From positions 248,001-312,000 of the forward strand of contig JADKKK010000003.1 in NCBI GenBank assembly GCA_016720545.1: a stretch of DNA of 64,000 nucleotides. The letters run 5' to 3'. Below the pieces are notes generated by a model. It saw nothing but the letters and a program-made list of their open reading frames with translations. It had not been told where the DNA came from and ran no database searches. The stretch comes from Myxococcales bacterium. GTDB lineage: Bacteria > Myxococcota_A > Polyangia > Polyangiales > Polyangiaceae. A program made the position numbers and the translations under genes. Shown here piece after piece: positions 42,791 through 51,222 of the stretch. Positions within the stretch are counted from its first letter, which is position 1. Each line of letters begins with the position of its first letter.

Positions 42791-44248
42791 ATGGACCCGG
42801 AGTCGCGCATCGGAGCCGTCGTGGGCGGCAAGTACCGGCTCGAGAAGCTGCTCGGCAGGGGCGGCATGGGCGCGGTGTACGAGGCGATCCACACGGGCGT
42901 GCAGAAGCGGTTCGCGATCAAGGTCCTCAGCGTCGCGGCGTTCCGCGACGCGGGGACCCGCGCGCGGTTCACGAAGGAGGCGCAGGCGGCCGCAAAGATG
43001 GAGCACCCGAACATCGTGGCGGTGTTCGACGTGGGCGAGACCGAAGACTCGGCGCCTTTCATGGTGATGGAGCTGCTCCGAGGCCGATCGCTCTTCGACG
43101 CGCTCGAGCGAGGCCCCTTCCCGGTGTCGCTCGCCGTGTGCGTGGCGCGCGAGATGCTCTCCGCCCTCGAGTGCGCGCACCGCGCGGGGATCGTGCACCG
43201 GGACATCAAGCCGGCGAATATCTTCCTCGTCGACGGGCCCGACGCCACCATCCACGTCAAGGTCCTCGACTTCGGCGTCGCCAAGTTCGCCGGAGTCGAC
43301 GAGGGCGACGAGGTGAGCCTCACGCAGTCGGGGGCGATCGTCGGCACGCCGCTCTATATGGCGCCCGAGCAGTTCCTCGCGGTCCGCGAGATCGACGGCC
43401 GCACCGACGTGTGGGCGGTGGGGGCCACCCTCTTCCAGATGCTCACGGACCGGCCCGTGCACCTCACGACGAGCGCGACGGCCGTGGCGGCGAAGGTGGT
43501 GAGCGAGCCTGCCCCGCGTGTCCGCTCCCTTCGCCCCGAGGTCGACGAAGACCTCGACGCGATCGTCGCGCGGGCGCTCGCCATCAACCGTGACGACCGC
43601 TTCGCGACCGCCGCGGAAATGATGGAGGCCCTCGAGCGCCATTTCCTCGGCGCGTCGGAGACGCTCCCGGGGCTCCCCTCGGATCGCGAGCGGGTCGCGC
43701 GCTCGAACCCGAACCCGAACCCGAGCTCCGGCGGTCGGGCGGCAGCCCGCGCGGCGGCCGACGCGGCAGCCTCGCGCCCTGCCATCGAGGAGCCCATCAC
43801 GGACGGCTCCGGCGGCGAGCGTGTGATGATCACGACTCAGTCGGGGGCCGCGCCCTCGCTGTCCTTCGGGAGGCACGCGGCCCTCGGCCTCGCCAGCGGG
43901 GTGCTCGGCGCGCTCGTCACCGTGGTGCTCCTGCTCCGCGCGAGCCCGGCGCCGCCGATCACCGCCCCTCTGCCCGTGCCCCCGCTCCCGAGCGTGGTCC
44001 TCGCTCGCCCGGCGGTGCCGAGCGCGACCGCCGCCCCAAGCGCGACCGCCGCCGCCCCAAGCGCGACCGCCGCCGCTCCAAGCGCGACCGGGGCGCTCAC
44101 CCACGTGGCGGCCACCGCCTCGCCGACGAAGCCCGAAAAGAAGCCGACCTGCGAAGAGGGGCAGACCCTCTCCGCGGGGCACTGCTGCGCGCGCGGGCTC
44201 GTCTGGCAGAACGGCCGCTGCGATCGCCCACTCGCGACCGATTTCTGA
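42791..44248 (+). CDS. Membrane Ser/Thr protein kinase with extracytoplasmic Cys-rich tail
   Basis: A 485-residue PknB-like kinase. Gly loop GRGGMG 22-27, Lys44, HRDIKPAN 136-143, DFG 160-162, VGTPLYMAPEQF. After a Ser/Asn/Pro juxtamembrane stretch, one transmembrane helix lies at about 360-385 (LGLASGVLGALVTVVLLL). Outside the membrane are PSATAA repeats and a short domain with four cysteines (CEEGQTLSAGHCCARGLVW, then GRC), which could sense an external signal or redox state. It stands alone, in front of the GH36 lipoprotein gene 63 bases downstream on the same strand. Confidence 0.88.
   Translation: MDPESRIGAVVGGKYRLEKLLGRGGMGAVYEAIHTGVQKRFAIKVLSVAAFRDAGTRARFTKEAQAAAKMEHPNIVAVFDVGETEDSAPFMVMELLRGRSLFDALERGPFPVSLAVCVAREMLSALECAHRAGIVHRDIKPANIFLVDGPDATIHVKVLDFGVAKFAGVDEGDEVSLTQSGAIVGTPLYMAPEQFLAVREIDGRTDVWAVGATLFQMLTDRPVHLTTSATAVAAKVVSEPAPRVRSLRPEVDEDLDAIVARALAINRDDRFATAAEMMEALERHFLGASETLPGLPSDRERVARSNPNPNPSSGGRAAARAAADAAASRPAIEEPITDGSGGERVMITTQSGAAPSLSFGRHAALGLASGVLGALVTVVLLLRASPAPPITAPLPVPPLPSVVLARPAVPSATAAPSATAAAPSATAAAPSATGALTHVAATASPTKPEKKPTCEEGQTLSAGHCCARGLVWQNGRCDRPLATDF
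44021..44090 (+). repeat. About 18-21-bp imperfect tandem repeats in the kinase stalk
   Basis: Units of the form AGCGCGACCGCCGCC(GCC)CCA repeat three to four times. They code PSATAA(A) in the extracytoplasmic stalk of the kinase. Units differ in length by one GCC codon, so the frame is kept. Confidence 0.8.
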
Positions 44249-44311
44249 GCTGTTCCGGAGGGTTGGTGCGGACGGCTCCCCGCGAAATGGGGCGCGTGCT
44301 AGGCTCGAGGG

Positions 44312-46315
44312 GTGCGGTACACCCTCGGCATCGCGGCGGCCGCCGCCGTGGCGCTCGCCGCGACGGCGTGCACGAGCGAGCCCGCGCCGCCGCCGGCGAG
44401 CGAGCCCCCGTGCTCCGTGCGCCTCGGCGCGGAGCCCGGCGCCGACCTCCAGCTCGTGGGCGCGGGTGCGTGCGCGACGACTGTGCGGCTCACCCTCCGC
44501 GTGGCCACGGGCTCCCCGGACGCCCCGTCGTGGACGAGCGCGGAGGGTGCGGCGAGCCCGGTGCGCGTGCGCGGCGCGTGGACGCTCTCGGGGAACGCGG
44601 CCGTGCGCACCGTCGTGGTCGAGAATACGTCCAAGGCGTCGATCGGGGTGGTGGGGCTCGAGTGGTCGACGGGCGAAGGCGCAGGCCTCGGGCTCGGGGT
44701 CGATCGCCTGCTGCACAGCGGCTACCAGAGCTGGTCCTACACGGGCGTGGAGGCCATCCCGGCGGCGCTCGCGCCGGCGCTCGGAACCGCGCCGCACGGG
44801 GGTGACAACGAGGCCGTGCTCGGTGAGCTCGCCGGCGTGTCGTGGTGGTGGGGCGCCGCCACGAACCCCCGAGGGGTGGGGGTGACCGTGGGCGCGGACG
44901 GCGGCACGGTGCTGAAGACCTACGTCGCGGTCGACGGCGAGGGCGCGCCTCGACTCCGCGTCGTGCAGGGGGCGACCGGCGACGTCCTGACCCTCGCGCC
45001 CGGCGAGACGCGCGCGCTCGACGGCCTCTACGTCGCGCTCGGCGATGCCCGCACGAACCTCGACGACTACACGCGGCACGTCGCCCGCCTCCATCCGCCC
45101 GCGACCCCGCGGCAGCCCGCCCTCGGCGGCTGGGGCTCGTGGAACATGCATTATGCAGGCATCACTGCGGCGACCCTCCGCGAGGAGGCCACATTCGCCG
45201 GCAGCACGCTCGCCCCGCTCGGGCTCCGTGATTTCCTGCTGGATGACGGCTACGAAGCGCGCTGGGGTGGGTGGTCGGCCTCGCCCGCGTTCGGCGCGGA
45301 CCTCGCCACGCTGAACGCCGAGCAAGCCGCGAAGGGCCTGCGCCCCGCGCTGTGGCTCGCGCCGTTCTATGTCGCCGTCGAGGCGCCCGAGGTCACCGCG
45401 CACCCCGCGTGGTTCGTGCACCACGCGGACGGGAAGCTGCGCACGTTCAACAACGTGGGTCCGAGCTACGCCACGCTCGACGTGACCCACCCTGAGGCGC
45501 GCGCCTTCGTGGTCGACCAGGTGAAACAGCTCCGCGCGTGGGGCTATCGCACGCTCAAGCTCGATTTCCTCTTCGGCGGCGCCACCGAGGGCGTGCGCCA
45601 GAAGCCTGTCACGTCGCTGGAGGCCTACGCACTGTCGATGAAGGCCCTGCGGGAGGCCGCGCCCGACCTCCACCTCACGGGCTGCGGGGCCCCCATCCTG
45701 CCCTCGGTGGGCTGGGTCGACAGCATGCGCATCGGCCCCGACATCGCCTTCGTCACGAGCCCCGAGCCGACCTATCCCTTCCTCAGCGCGCAGGCGCGCC
45801 ACGTCGCGTTGCGTGCCCACACCGACGCGTTCTGGGCGCTCGACCCCGACGTGGTGCTCCTCCGGGGCGGGCGCATCACCGACGCCGAGGCCTTCACCGT
45901 GGTCGTGTTTTCGGCGCTGTCGGGGGGCAACTACTTGCTCGGCGACGGGCGCCAGGCGAGCGCAGCGAGGCGCGCCATGGCGCTCGCTCCCGAGGTGCTC
46001 GCCCTCTCCCGGGACGGCGTGGCGGCGCGCCCGCGCGACCTCATGACCCCTCCCGATCCGAAGCTCTTCCCGAGCCCGCTCTTCATGGGAAACACCGACA
46101 CCGAGGTCCCCCACGTGTGGCGCAAGTCGACCCCTGACGGCATCCATGGGGCGCTCGGCGTCTTCGCCTGGGCCTCCGAGTCTTACGCGGCCGACCTCGA
46201 GCTGCCGGGCACCGCCGAAGAGCTCGTGCTCTCCCCGACGGGCACGCTCACGCGGGCGGCCGCGCCGAAGCGCGCGAGCGTTCCCCCGCACGGCGCGAGG
46301 CTCTTCGTATGGTGA
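44312..46315 (+). CDS. GH36-like alpha-galactosidase lipoprotein
   Basis: A 667-residue surface glycosidase candidate. GTG start; lipobox ATAC (Cys20). A beta-rich N-terminal domain (HSGYQSWSYTGVE) leads to a TIM barrel with GWGSWNMHYAGIT, FLLDDGYEARWGGW, the nucleophile Asp418 in RTLKLDFLFGG and the acid/base Asp477 in SMRIGPDIAF, as in clan GH-D. The C-terminal beta domain ends HGARLFVW. Its stop overlaps the ATG of the kelch-like lipoprotein by seven bases, so they form an operon. The substrate is likely an alpha-galactoside, though raffinose-synthase-like or alpha-N-acetylgalactosaminidase activity is possible. Confidence 0.83.
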   Translation: MRYTLGIAAAAAVALAATACTSEPAPPPASEPPCSVRLGAEPGADLQLVGAGACATTVRLTLRVATGSPDAPSWTSAEGAASPVRVRGAWTLSGNAAVRTVVVENTSKASIGVVGLEWSTGEGAGLGLGVDRLLHSGYQSWSYTGVEAIPAALAPALGTAPHGGDNEAVLGELAGVSWWWGAATNPRGVGVTVGADGGTVLKTYVAVDGEGAPRLRVVQGATGDVLTLAPGETRALDGLYVALGDARTNLDDYTRHVARLHPPATPRQPALGGWGSWNMHYAGITAATLREEATFAGSTLAPLGLRDFLLDDGYEARWGGWSASPAFGADLATLNAEQAAKGLRPALWLAPFYVAVEAPEVTAHPAWFVHHADGKLRTFNNVGPSYATLDVTHPEARAFVVDQVKQLRAWGYRTLKLDFLFGGATEGVRQKPVTSLEAYALSMKALREAAPDLHLTGCGAPILPSVGWVDSMRIGPDIAFVTSPEPTYPFLSAQARHVALRAHTDAFWALDPDVVLLRGGRITDAEAFTVVVFSALSGGNYLLGDGRQASAARRAMALAPEVLALSRDGVAARPRDLMTPPDPKLFPSPLFMGNTDTEVPHVWRKSTPDGIHGALGVFAWASESYAADLELPGTAEELVLSPTGTLTRAAAPKRASVPPHGARLFVW

Positions 46316-47706
46316 GGCGCTCGCTCGCCCCGACGGCGCTCGCGTGGCTCGTGCTCGCCGCGTGCATCAAAGAGCCGTTCGATCCTCAGAAGCTCGGGCC
46401 CCCAGTCTTCGTGAAGGTGGCCCTCCTCACACCCGAGCCCGACGAGCAGCCCTGGGAGCGCGAGAGCGACCACGCGGTGCTCTGGCACGCGCCCGACGTC
46501 CCGCTCCCGCCTTCCGCGCTCGGCGCGGTGTCGCTGTCGCTCGACGACGGCGCGACCTGGGCGCCCGTGTCCATCGGACAGGTCGACCTCCGAAAGAGCC
46601 GCGCGCGGGTGCGCGTGCCGGCCACGGGCGGTACACACCTGCGCGTCCGCGTGCGCCTCGGGGACTACGCGGCCGACTCGGGCGCCATCCCCATCGCTCC
46701 GTCGCGAAAGAAGCGGTACTCGTTCACCCGAATAGGCGCCGATCTCCCGTTCGGCGCGCGAGACGGCATGGGCGGGCTCGTCTTCAATGGCCGCATGTAC
46801 GGAATCGGGGGCTGGAACCCCATTCTGTACAAGTTCAACTCGGTCAACGACGTATGGAGCAGCGCCGACGGCGTCCGCTGGACGCTCGTCAAGCCGAACA
46901 CGTTCCAGGATCCGGCGACGTTCGACCAAGCGACCGACTGGAGCGGTCGCCACTGGGGGGGATACGCCGTGCACGACGGGAAGATGTTCCTCGTCGGCGG
47001 CGACCCCGTCACCGTCCTCCAGCGCGACGTGTGGAGCTCCACCGACGGCGTCCGCTGGAAGAACGTGACTCAGGAGACCGCCTACCCTCTCCGCGTGCTC
47101 CACGTGACCTTCGCGTTCAACGACCGATTGTGGGTGGTCGGCGGCCAAACGCTGCACGGCACCGACAAGCCCGAGGTGTTCGGCGACGTGTGGAGCAGCC
47201 GGGACGGCGCGACCTGGGAGCGCTCCACCGCGCCTCAGCCACCGCGCTGGGGAGAGCGAGGCATGATCGGCGGCAACGCCGTCTTCCGTGGGCGAATGTG
47301 GCTCATCTCGGGCGGCATCTACGAACAAGAGGGCTATCGCCCGGAGCGCACCGAGTACGACGACGTCTGGTCGACCAGCGACGGCACGAGCTGGAAGCGG
47401 GAGCTCATCCACACGCCGTTTCGCCCGCGCTATTACCACAACGTCGAGGTCTTCGACGACCGGCTCTGGGTGCTCGGCGGCTATGGCTCCGGGTACGTGC
47501 TGGGCGAGGAGGGCAACCTCTCCGACGTGCACTACACCTCCGACGGACGAAACTGGTATTCGCTGGACATCCCGCCAGGCTTCGTCGGGCGCCACGCGGC
47601 CACAGCCTGGGTGCACGACGGCGCGATCTACTGGGGCTCGGGGAACGCGGTCGACGCCACGGGGAAGTGGATCGCCGATATGTGGAAGATCACACCTCCG
47701 CCGTAG
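46309..47706 (+). CDS. Kelch-like beta-propeller lipoprotein
   Basis: A 465-residue protein. A lipobox ends VLAAC (Cys19). An Ig-like domain (about 40-125; VSLSLDDGATWAPVSIGQVD) is followed by five or six kelch-type blades, each with a GG pair and a DVWSS-DG-RW edge (MYGIGGWNPILYKFNSVNDV, DRLWVVGGQTLHG, DRLWVLGGYGSGY, HDGAIYWGSG). It probably binds surface sugar or protein ligands. Its start overlaps the GH36 gene, suggesting that both act on the same glycan. It is convergent with the lipase-like gene 19 bases away. Confidence 0.8.
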   Translation: MVRRSLAPTALAWLVLAACIKEPFDPQKLGPPVFVKVALLTPEPDEQPWERESDHAVLWHAPDVPLPPSALGAVSLSLDDGATWAPVSIGQVDLRKSRARVRVPATGGTHLRVRVRLGDYAADSGAIPIAPSRKKRYSFTRIGADLPFGARDGMGGLVFNGRMYGIGGWNPILYKFNSVNDVWSSADGVRWTLVKPNTFQDPATFDQATDWSGRHWGGYAVHDGKMFLVGGDPVTVLQRDVWSSTDGVRWKNVTQETAYPLRVLHVTFAFNDRLWVVGGQTLHGTDKPEVFGDVWSSRDGATWERSTAPQPPRWGERGMIGGNAVFRGRMWLISGGIYEQEGYRPERTEYDDVWSTSDGTSWKRELIHTPFRPRYYHNVEVFDDRLWVLGGYGSGYVLGEEGNLSDVHYTSDGRNWYSLDIPPGFVGRHAATAWVHDGAIYWGSGNAVDATGKWIADMWKITPPP

Positions 47707-47725
47707 CGCGCGGCTCTCTGGAGCG

Positions 47726-49819
47726 CTATTGCGGGCAGGGCGAGCCGAGCGCCGCCGGCGCCGGCACCACGGCGATCCCGGTCTTCTGAAATGTGGAGTG
47801 GAAGCAGGCGTACTGATACCGCACCGCCTCGAGGCGCCGGTAGATGCCGTGCCCGTCGAACGTGCCCTGCGCGTTCCTGTTGTCGTACTGCGCGACGATC
47901 CCCGTGAACGGCTTACCCTCCGCGCTCGTGAGGTTCTGCTTCACGGGATACGAAACGGGCTGGTCGAGCCCCACGAGCGCCTGCCCGGCGCGCATGCTCG
48001 GCCAGATCTCGTCACCCGCGCGCGGGTGCCCATAGCCGAGCGTCATCGCGTCGAAGATGTCGGCGTTGAAGTAGCTGTCCTCCCTGCCGACGGGCTGGTA
48101 GACCGCGCGGGTCGGGTGTCCGGGCAGGGGCCGCCGGCCGAGGCGCGGCGTCGAGACGAGGGGGTCCATCACCTCGAGCGCGGTCTCGATGAGGTGCAGC
48201 GCGGGGTGCATGAACGTGACCTGCTCGCGCGTGCCAATGAGCAGGCGAATCAAGTTGTATGCGTTCGGGATGACCGTGAGCCTGAGCACGAAATAGGTCC
48301 AGAAGCCGCCCGCCCCCGTGGGCACGACCGCCTGGATGCGTGGCTCGATCGCCGACACCAAGTTGGCGTACATGCCGCCCATGCTCTGCCCCTGAACGCT
48401 GAGGCGCGACAGGTCGAGCTTGTACGCGGTGGCCCCGGCGGGGAGGCTCGCGCCCGCGCAGCCGTCGAGCACCGACTTGGGGATCTCGGTCTTGGCGAGC
48501 GCGTCGATGAGCATGCGCGACTCGAGCATGCCCTGACGGAACGTGTCGCGCACAGCGGGTAGGTTGTTCAGGTTCACGTAGTCGAACGCCTTCGCGCCAG
48601 GCACCCGATCGGGGCTGATGGGCAGCGAGCTGCCGGCCACGGCGAAGCCGAGCGCCGCGAGCGTGGCCGCCGGCCGTTCGTCGGGCGGATCGCCCTTCAC
48701 GATGCCGTCGACGAGCTCCCGCGCGACGCCGCCGGAGCCATGGAAGTACACCACGAGCGGATAGCCCGCCGGGGGCATGGCCGTCTTGGGGATGGAGAAC
48801 GAAACGGAGATCGACTCGTCGCGCTGCTTCTTCGGGACCCCGTCGCTCCCGAGCTCGAACAGGCCCTCGCTGTCGAACGGCGCCTTCCCGCGCTGAAACT
48901 GGGGCAAATCGATCTTCGCGGTGACGTGGCAGAAGGGTGCATTCTGCAAGGAAGGCAGCACCTCGTGGGTGAACGAAGCGGTCGCCACCGGGAAACGCTC
49001 GGACACGCGCTTCGCGAGCTCGGCCGTGTCGGCCACCACGTCGCCCGTGGTGAACACCGTCGCGGCGGCCACGTCGGTGCGCGCGACGCCGAGCGTGTCG
49101 AGGGTCGAGAGCAGCGGCGCGTAGAGGCCGCGCAGCGCCTCGCCCCGCGCGCCGGCGGGCGCCTCGCCCCGCAAGATCGGTTCGAACGCCTTCGCCGGGC
49201 TCACCTTCCGGCCCGCCGCGTCGGTGAGCGATCGCCGCACGACGAACGCGTACTTCGTGCCCGGCGCGAGCACCACGCCAGGGCGCGGCGCGAGCGTGAG
49301 CAGGTGCTCGGGCACGTACGCGTCGGGAGTGGGCGCTCCGGCGACGAGCGGGTAGAGCTTGCCGCGGTCGCGGCTCTTCTCGTCGACGTCCACGAGGAGC
49401 ACGGGGGAGTCCTTCGTCGCGGCGATCGCGTCGGTCTCCTTGCGCTCACCGAGCGGGGCCTCGAAGCGGAAGTAGGCGACGGGCAAGACGGGGAACCCTC
49501 GCCGCGCCTCAACGAGCTTCTTGAACTCGTCGATGATGCCGAGGGCCGGGTTCGGGAAGCTCTTCAAGTCGGGCGCGCCGGCGGCGGTGAGGCGCAGGTC
49601 GGAGGGATACGGCAGGTCCCAGAACGCGCCCTCGGCGGCGAGGTCTACGTCGGGGGAGAACACGGCCCGGGCGCCGTCGGCGACCTCCGCTGGAGGCGGC
49701 GCGGGGGTCGACGAGCAGGCCGTCGCGAACGGGAGCACGCCGGCGAGCGAGACGCACGCGAGCGCGGAGAGCGCGGAGAGCGCGGGAGCGAACGAGACCA
49801 TCCGGCGTGGGAGGCGCAT
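47726..49819 (-). CDS. Lipase/esterase-like alpha/beta-hydrolase lipoprotein
   Basis: A 697-residue exported protein. A hydrophobic leader ends FATAC (Cys35), a probable lipidation site. An N-terminal Ig-like half (about 45-330) with PSDLRL and FPNP resembles large bacterial lipases; the hydrolase core has PLVVYFHGSGG (oxyanion hole) and LSVQGQSMGGMYANLV, where GQSMG is the nucleophile elbow. The His is likely in TFDGHGIYRR near the C-terminus. The family is common in myxobacteria, with unknown substrates. The upstream gap of 475 bases should hold its promoter. Confidence 0.8.
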   Translation of the reverse strand: MRLPRRMVSFAPALSALSALACVSLAGVLPFATACSSTPAPPPAEVADGARAVFSPDVDLAAEGAFWDLPYPSDLRLTAAGAPDLKSFPNPALGIIDEFKKLVEARRGFPVLPVAYFRFEAPLGERKETDAIAATKDSPVLLVDVDEKSRDRGKLYPLVAGAPTPDAYVPEHLLTLAPRPGVVLAPGTKYAFVVRRSLTDAAGRKVSPAKAFEPILRGEAPAGARGEALRGLYAPLLSTLDTLGVARTDVAAATVFTTGDVVADTAELAKRVSERFPVATASFTHEVLPSLQNAPFCHVTAKIDLPQFQRGKAPFDSEGLFELGSDGVPKKQRDESISVSFSIPKTAMPPAGYPLVVYFHGSGGVARELVDGIVKGDPPDERPAATLAALGFAVAGSSLPISPDRVPGAKAFDYVNLNNLPAVRDTFRQGMLESRMLIDALAKTEIPKSVLDGCAGASLPAGATAYKLDLSRLSVQGQSMGGMYANLVSAIEPRIQAVVPTGAGGFWTYFVLRLTVIPNAYNLIRLLIGTREQVTFMHPALHLIETALEVMDPLVSTPRLGRRPLPGHPTRAVYQPVGREDSYFNADIFDAMTLGYGHPRAGDEIWPSMRAGQALVGLDQPVSYPVKQNLTSAEGKPFTGIVAQYDNRNAQGTFDGHGIYRRLEAVRYQYACFHSTFQKTGIAVVPAPAALGSPCPQ

Positions 49820-50000
49820 GAGAACAGGCTAAGCCAGCCCCGGAAATTGGCGAAACGAATCAGGATTGAGACGCGCTTGGGGCGCCCGCACGAGCGTGAG
49901 CGCCTCGCGACCTCCCTCGAACATGAGTATCCTCCCACCGCCGCCGAAAACGGGGCACCCCCTCGCTCCCTTGTGGCGAAAGGCCGAACCCGCGCGACTT
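49820..50000. other. Upstream region of the lipase-like gene
   Basis: This is the first part of a 475-base gap without a gene. It should contain the promoter and leader of the leftward lipase-like lipoprotein. I see no clear promoter motif, repeat or open frame that looks real. The remainder of the gap is the hairpin cluster listed next. Confidence 0.4.
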
Positions 50001-50287
50001 CTGGAAGGGATCACGCTTCCAGGGGACTAGCAGCCCGTGGGGCGGAGGACGGAGTCCTCCGATGACGAAGCAATAAGTCACCGGGCTTGATCGAAGATCA
50101 TGCTCGGTGATGAGCACTGCTGCGAGACTTCATTCTCGCGGTGGTGGTCGTTGGCCGCGGGAGCGGACAAGACGGAGGGGTGAATCGGCCAGCTTTGTGG
50201 CCGAGAGGGCGCCGCGCCCCCTACGAGACAGGGCTAGCACGGCTGCCGTTCGCGCAGCGAACTGCGTAGCGAGAGGGAACCTCTCGC
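50001..50287. ncRNA. Hairpin-rich stretch, possible structured RNA
   Basis: Eight stem-loops follow one another: CTGGAAG/CTTCCAG (50001-50022); CGGAGGAC/GTCCTCCG (50043-50061); a 15-bp stem with one mismatch and one G-U, loop GAA (50078-50110); GCGAGA/TCTCGC (50122-50139); TCGGCCA/TGGCCGA (50185-50204); GGGCG/CGCCC (50207-50219); GTTCGC/GCGAAC (50248-50262); GCGAGAGG/CCTCTCGC, loop GAA (50269-50287). Several have tri-loops (GAA, GGA, GCA). Composition is less GC-biased than the genes and no coding pattern is seen. Neither strand nor family can be assigned. The last stem, eight bases after the barrel gene's stop, could serve as its terminator, but no T-run follows. Confidence 0.4.
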
Positions 50288-50294
50288 AGTAGTG

Positions 50295-51116
50295 TTAGAA
50301 GCTGTATCCGACGCGGAACAGCGTGAGCGTCGGGATGACGAACATGCCGAACGTCTTCGCGGCCTTCCTCGCGTTGGAGTCTTCGGTGCCGTCGGACGCG
50401 AACGAAGTGGTCGCCCCCAACGGGAGCGTCGCGCCCAGATCGCCGCCGAGCGTGAGCCCGCTCTTCAGCGTGACGAGCAGCCCGATTTTTGGTGCAAAAT
50501 ACATACTCTCGGTGAGGTAGTCGACCTCGCTCCCGAACTTCGACGAGTCGGCGCGCGAGTACTGGTAGCCCACGCCGAGCGCGCCGTAGAGGCTGCGGGA
50601 GAACCATCCGTCCGAGTCGGCGAAGGGGAAATACCGCCCCTGGACGCCCACCTGGAGGAGCGACAGCGTGGTGTCTTCGCCGAACTTCGCGATGCCTGGC
50701 GGCAGGTACTCGAAGACGAGCCCGACCCCTAGCCGCTGACCGAGCAGCGCGTGCGCCTCGAACGAGATGAGGCGCGGCACCGAGAGCACGCCGAGGGTGG
50801 CGACCCAGCGCGTGCGGGGCGTGGGGACGGGCATCGGGACCCGCTCCGCGGAGGCGGGCGGCTTCGGGGCGGACGGAGCGACCGCCGCCGAGGGCTCCGG
50901 GCTCGAGGCGGGCGCGTCCGCCTGGCCAGGAGCGGCCACCGGCGGAGCGGTGGGGGCGGCGACCGGGGCGGCGACCGGAGCCGGCGGCTCGGGCTCCGTG
51001 CCGGCACGGGCGGAGGCGGACGCAGCGAGCGCGAGGGCGAACGCGAACGCGAACGCGGCGGCGGACGAGAAAGCGCGGACAGCGGGCAGCGGCCATCGGG
51101 GGCGGCGCGGGACCAT
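50295..51116 (-). CDS. Outer-membrane beta-barrel protein (OmpA-like 8-strand type)
   Basis: A 273-residue protein with a Sec signal (AFAFAFALALAASASARA), a Pro/Ala-rich periplasmic segment (40-95) and about eight amphipathic beta-strands from residue 100 on (WVATLGVLSVPRLISFEAHA, RYFPFADSDGWFSRSLYGAL, GVGYQYSRAD). It ends in Phe (TLFRVGYSF), the usual BAM recognition signature. Function is unknown; similar small barrels are porin-like or structural. The leader has in-frame GCGAAC-type 6-bp repeats near 51030-51060. Confidence 0.8.
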   Translation of the reverse strand: MVPRRPRWPLPAVRAFSSAAAFAFAFALALAASASARAGTEPEPPAPVAAPVAAPTAPPVAAPGQADAPASSPEPSAAVAPSAPKPPASAERVPMPVPTPRTRWVATLGVLSVPRLISFEAHALLGQRLGVGLVFEYLPPGIAKFGEDTTLSLLQVGVQGRYFPFADSDGWFSRSLYGALGVGYQYSRADSSKFGSEVDYLTESMYFAPKIGLLVTLKSGLTLGGDLGATLPLGATTSFASDGTEDSNARKAAKTFGMFVIPTLTLFRVGYSF

Positions 51117-51222
51117 CCCGCATTGGTACTCGACCTTGGCCGGTTTGTCGTGAGCGGTCGCTCGCGTGGGGCGCGACCCGCCGCGGAGGCTCGGCTATGG
51201 TGGAGGGGAGGTTTCAAGTTCC

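Noticed and set aside
42668..46291. A 1207-codon minus-strand frame opposite the kinase and GH36 genes.
   Set aside because: It is antisense to genes with full kinase and GH-D motifs, and its own sequence is Arg/Gly/Ala/His shadow.
50269..50287. The 8-bp GAA-loop hairpin as a clear Rho-independent terminator of the barrel gene.
   Set aside because: It is well placed but lacks a T-run on the minus strand and belongs to a larger cluster of hairpins.
50001..50287. Group II intron, integron attC or tRNA-like element in the hairpin cluster.
   Set aside because: I could not match the domain V, attC core-site or cloverleaf patterns, so no such label is given.
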